13,678 nt of DNA from Bacillota bacterium. GTDB taxonomy: Bacteria; Bacillota; Clostridia; Oscillospirales; Acutalibacteraceae. Below, in pieces: positions 12,958-13,678 of the stretch. The stretch covers positions 1-13,678 of the forward strand of contig JAEXDU010000254.1 of NCBI GenBank assembly GCA_023401495.1, read 5' to 3'. How positions within the stretch are numbered: the stretch's first letter is position 1; every line of letters starts with the position of its first letter. Below the pieces are notes generated by a model. The model searched no databases, was not told the DNA's origin, and was given only the letters and a program-made list of their open reading frames with translations. A program made the translations under genes and the position numbers.

Positions 12958-13678
12958 TTGCAGAAAATTTTTGACAGCCATTTTCACATTGTCGATCCGC
13001 AGTATCCGCTTGTGGAGAATCAGGGATTTCTGCCGGATTACTACACCGTGGAGGAGTACCGCAGGGAGCTGGAGTCGATGGACCTGGAATTGGCTGGCGG
13101 CGCCGTGGTATCCGGTTCTTTTCAGGGGTTCGACCAGTCTTATTTTGAGGGCGCGCTCACAAAGCTTGGCAAAAGCTTTGTGGGCGTCACCCAGCTGAAT
13201 CCCGCCGCGGACGATGCGGAAATTCGCAGACTGGATCAGATCGGGATCAAAAACATCCGCTTCAATCTGTTCCGCGGTTTCAATTCTACGTTACAGGAGA
13301 TCGAGAAGCTTTCGAACCGTGTTTATGATTTGTGCGGCTGGAAAACAGAGCTGTATCTGGATGCTTCTCAGATGGACGAAGCATTTTTGGCTCTTGTATT
13401 CCGGCTGCCCAAGGTTTCCATCGATCACTTGGGGATGCGCAAATGCGAAGCGGAGCGGCTTAAACGCTTTGTCAGCAAAGGAGTGCCCATCCGCGTAACC
13501 GGGTTTGGCCGGGTCGATTACAGCCGCGAAGAAGTGCAGCAGCTTTTGGCAGAGCTTTATCGGGAGAATCCCGCCGGGCTGGTCTTCGGGTCGGATCTTC
13601 CGTCCACACGCGCAAAATACCGTTTCTCCGTTCAGGACATCCGGCTGATTCAGGAGGCGCTGGGCGAGGAGCATGCAC
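12958..13678 (+). CDS. Amidohydrolase-superfamily protein (Amidohydro_2 type), 3'-truncated by the window
   Basis: This frame stays open for 240 codons to the right edge. It starts at TTG 12958, five bases after GAGGTGA, which overlaps the transporter stop, so translation is coupled. The protein begins QKIFDSHFHIVD, the metal-site Asp-x-His-x-His pattern of TIM-barrel amidohydrolases (His8, His10). DHLG follows (His157), then FGSDLPST with the catalytic-type Asp213. These fit Amidohydro_2 members such as 2-pyrone-4,6-dicarboxylate hydrolase (LigI), sugar lactonases and related decarboxylases. Usual length is about 270-300 residues, so about 30-60 are missing. Next to a dicarboxylate-type transporter and a GntR/FCD regulator, a cytoplasmic lactone or carboxylate hydrolase is the natural guess. 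The substrate is not known. Confidence 0.85.
   Translation, partial: MQKIFDSHFHIVDPQYPLVENQGFLPDYYTVEEYRRELESMDLELAGGAVVSGSFQGFDQSYFEGALTKLGKSFVGVTQLNPAADDAEIRRLDQIGIKNIRFNLFRGFNSTLQEIEKLSNRVYDLCGWKTELYLDASQMDEAFLALVFRLPKVSIDHLGMRKCEAERLKRFVSKGVPIRVTGFGRVDYSREEVQQLLAELYRENPAGLVFGSDLPSTRAKYRFSVQDIRLIQEALGEEHA

Noticed and set aside
1..13678. CRISPR arrays, tRNA or rRNA genes, insertion sequences
   Set aside because: I saw no regularly spaced repeats, cloverleaf sequences, rRNA segments, transposase motifs or terminal repeats on either strand.

Overview
The window looks like chromosome from an anaerobic, moderate-GC Clostridia, perhaps the Oscillospirales. The grounds are AGGAGG-type ribosome binding sites, TTG/GTG starts, sigma-A style promoters, a lipoprotein-anchored binding protein (Gram-positive style) and a nitrogenase-like gene set typical of strict anaerobes. 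The taxonomic placement is inference from style, not a match.

Layout. (1) 1-316, plus strand: the 3' end of a pyrimidine-nucleoside phosphorylase gene. It is closed by a perfect 38-bp palindrome (404-441) that can also stop the operon arriving from the other side. (2) 6733-464, minus strand: the centrepiece, a compact six-gene operon. It encodes a NifH-like reductase, two nitrogenase-component-1-like subunits, a substrate-binding lipoprotein, a FecCD/BtuC-type permease and an ABC ATPase. No nifB, nifE or nifN is present, and the alpha-like subunit lacks the Cys that holds FeMo-co, so this is not a dinitrogen-fixing nitrogenase. It is best read as a reductase of unknown substrate coupled to import of a metal complex (siderophore, heme or corrinoid class). 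The promoter is flanked downstream by two GTTAG-N6-CTAAC palindromes that resemble operators of DtxR-type metal regulators. (3) 8993-6978, minus strand: an alkylation-damage operon, with an Ada-N/AraC/AlkA fusion followed by a separate O6-methylguanine methyltransferase. Its leader is long and predicted to be structured. (4) 9502-10245, plus strand: a single short-chain dehydrogenase/reductase gene with its own promoter and terminator. (5) 10598-13678, plus strand: a GntR/FCD regulator, a MatC-type carboxylate transporter and a 3'-truncated amidohydrolase (TIM-barrel type). Together they look like a small uptake and hydrolysis cassette for an unidentified organic acid or lactone.

How the parts work together. 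The nitrogenase-like genes and the transporter genes overlap or nearly abut, apart from one 106-nt gap holding a strong stem-loop just before the binding-protein gene. This favours one transcript with separately tuned expression of the binding protein. The DNA repair pair would form a self-activating adaptive response. The transporter and hydrolase are translationally coupled.
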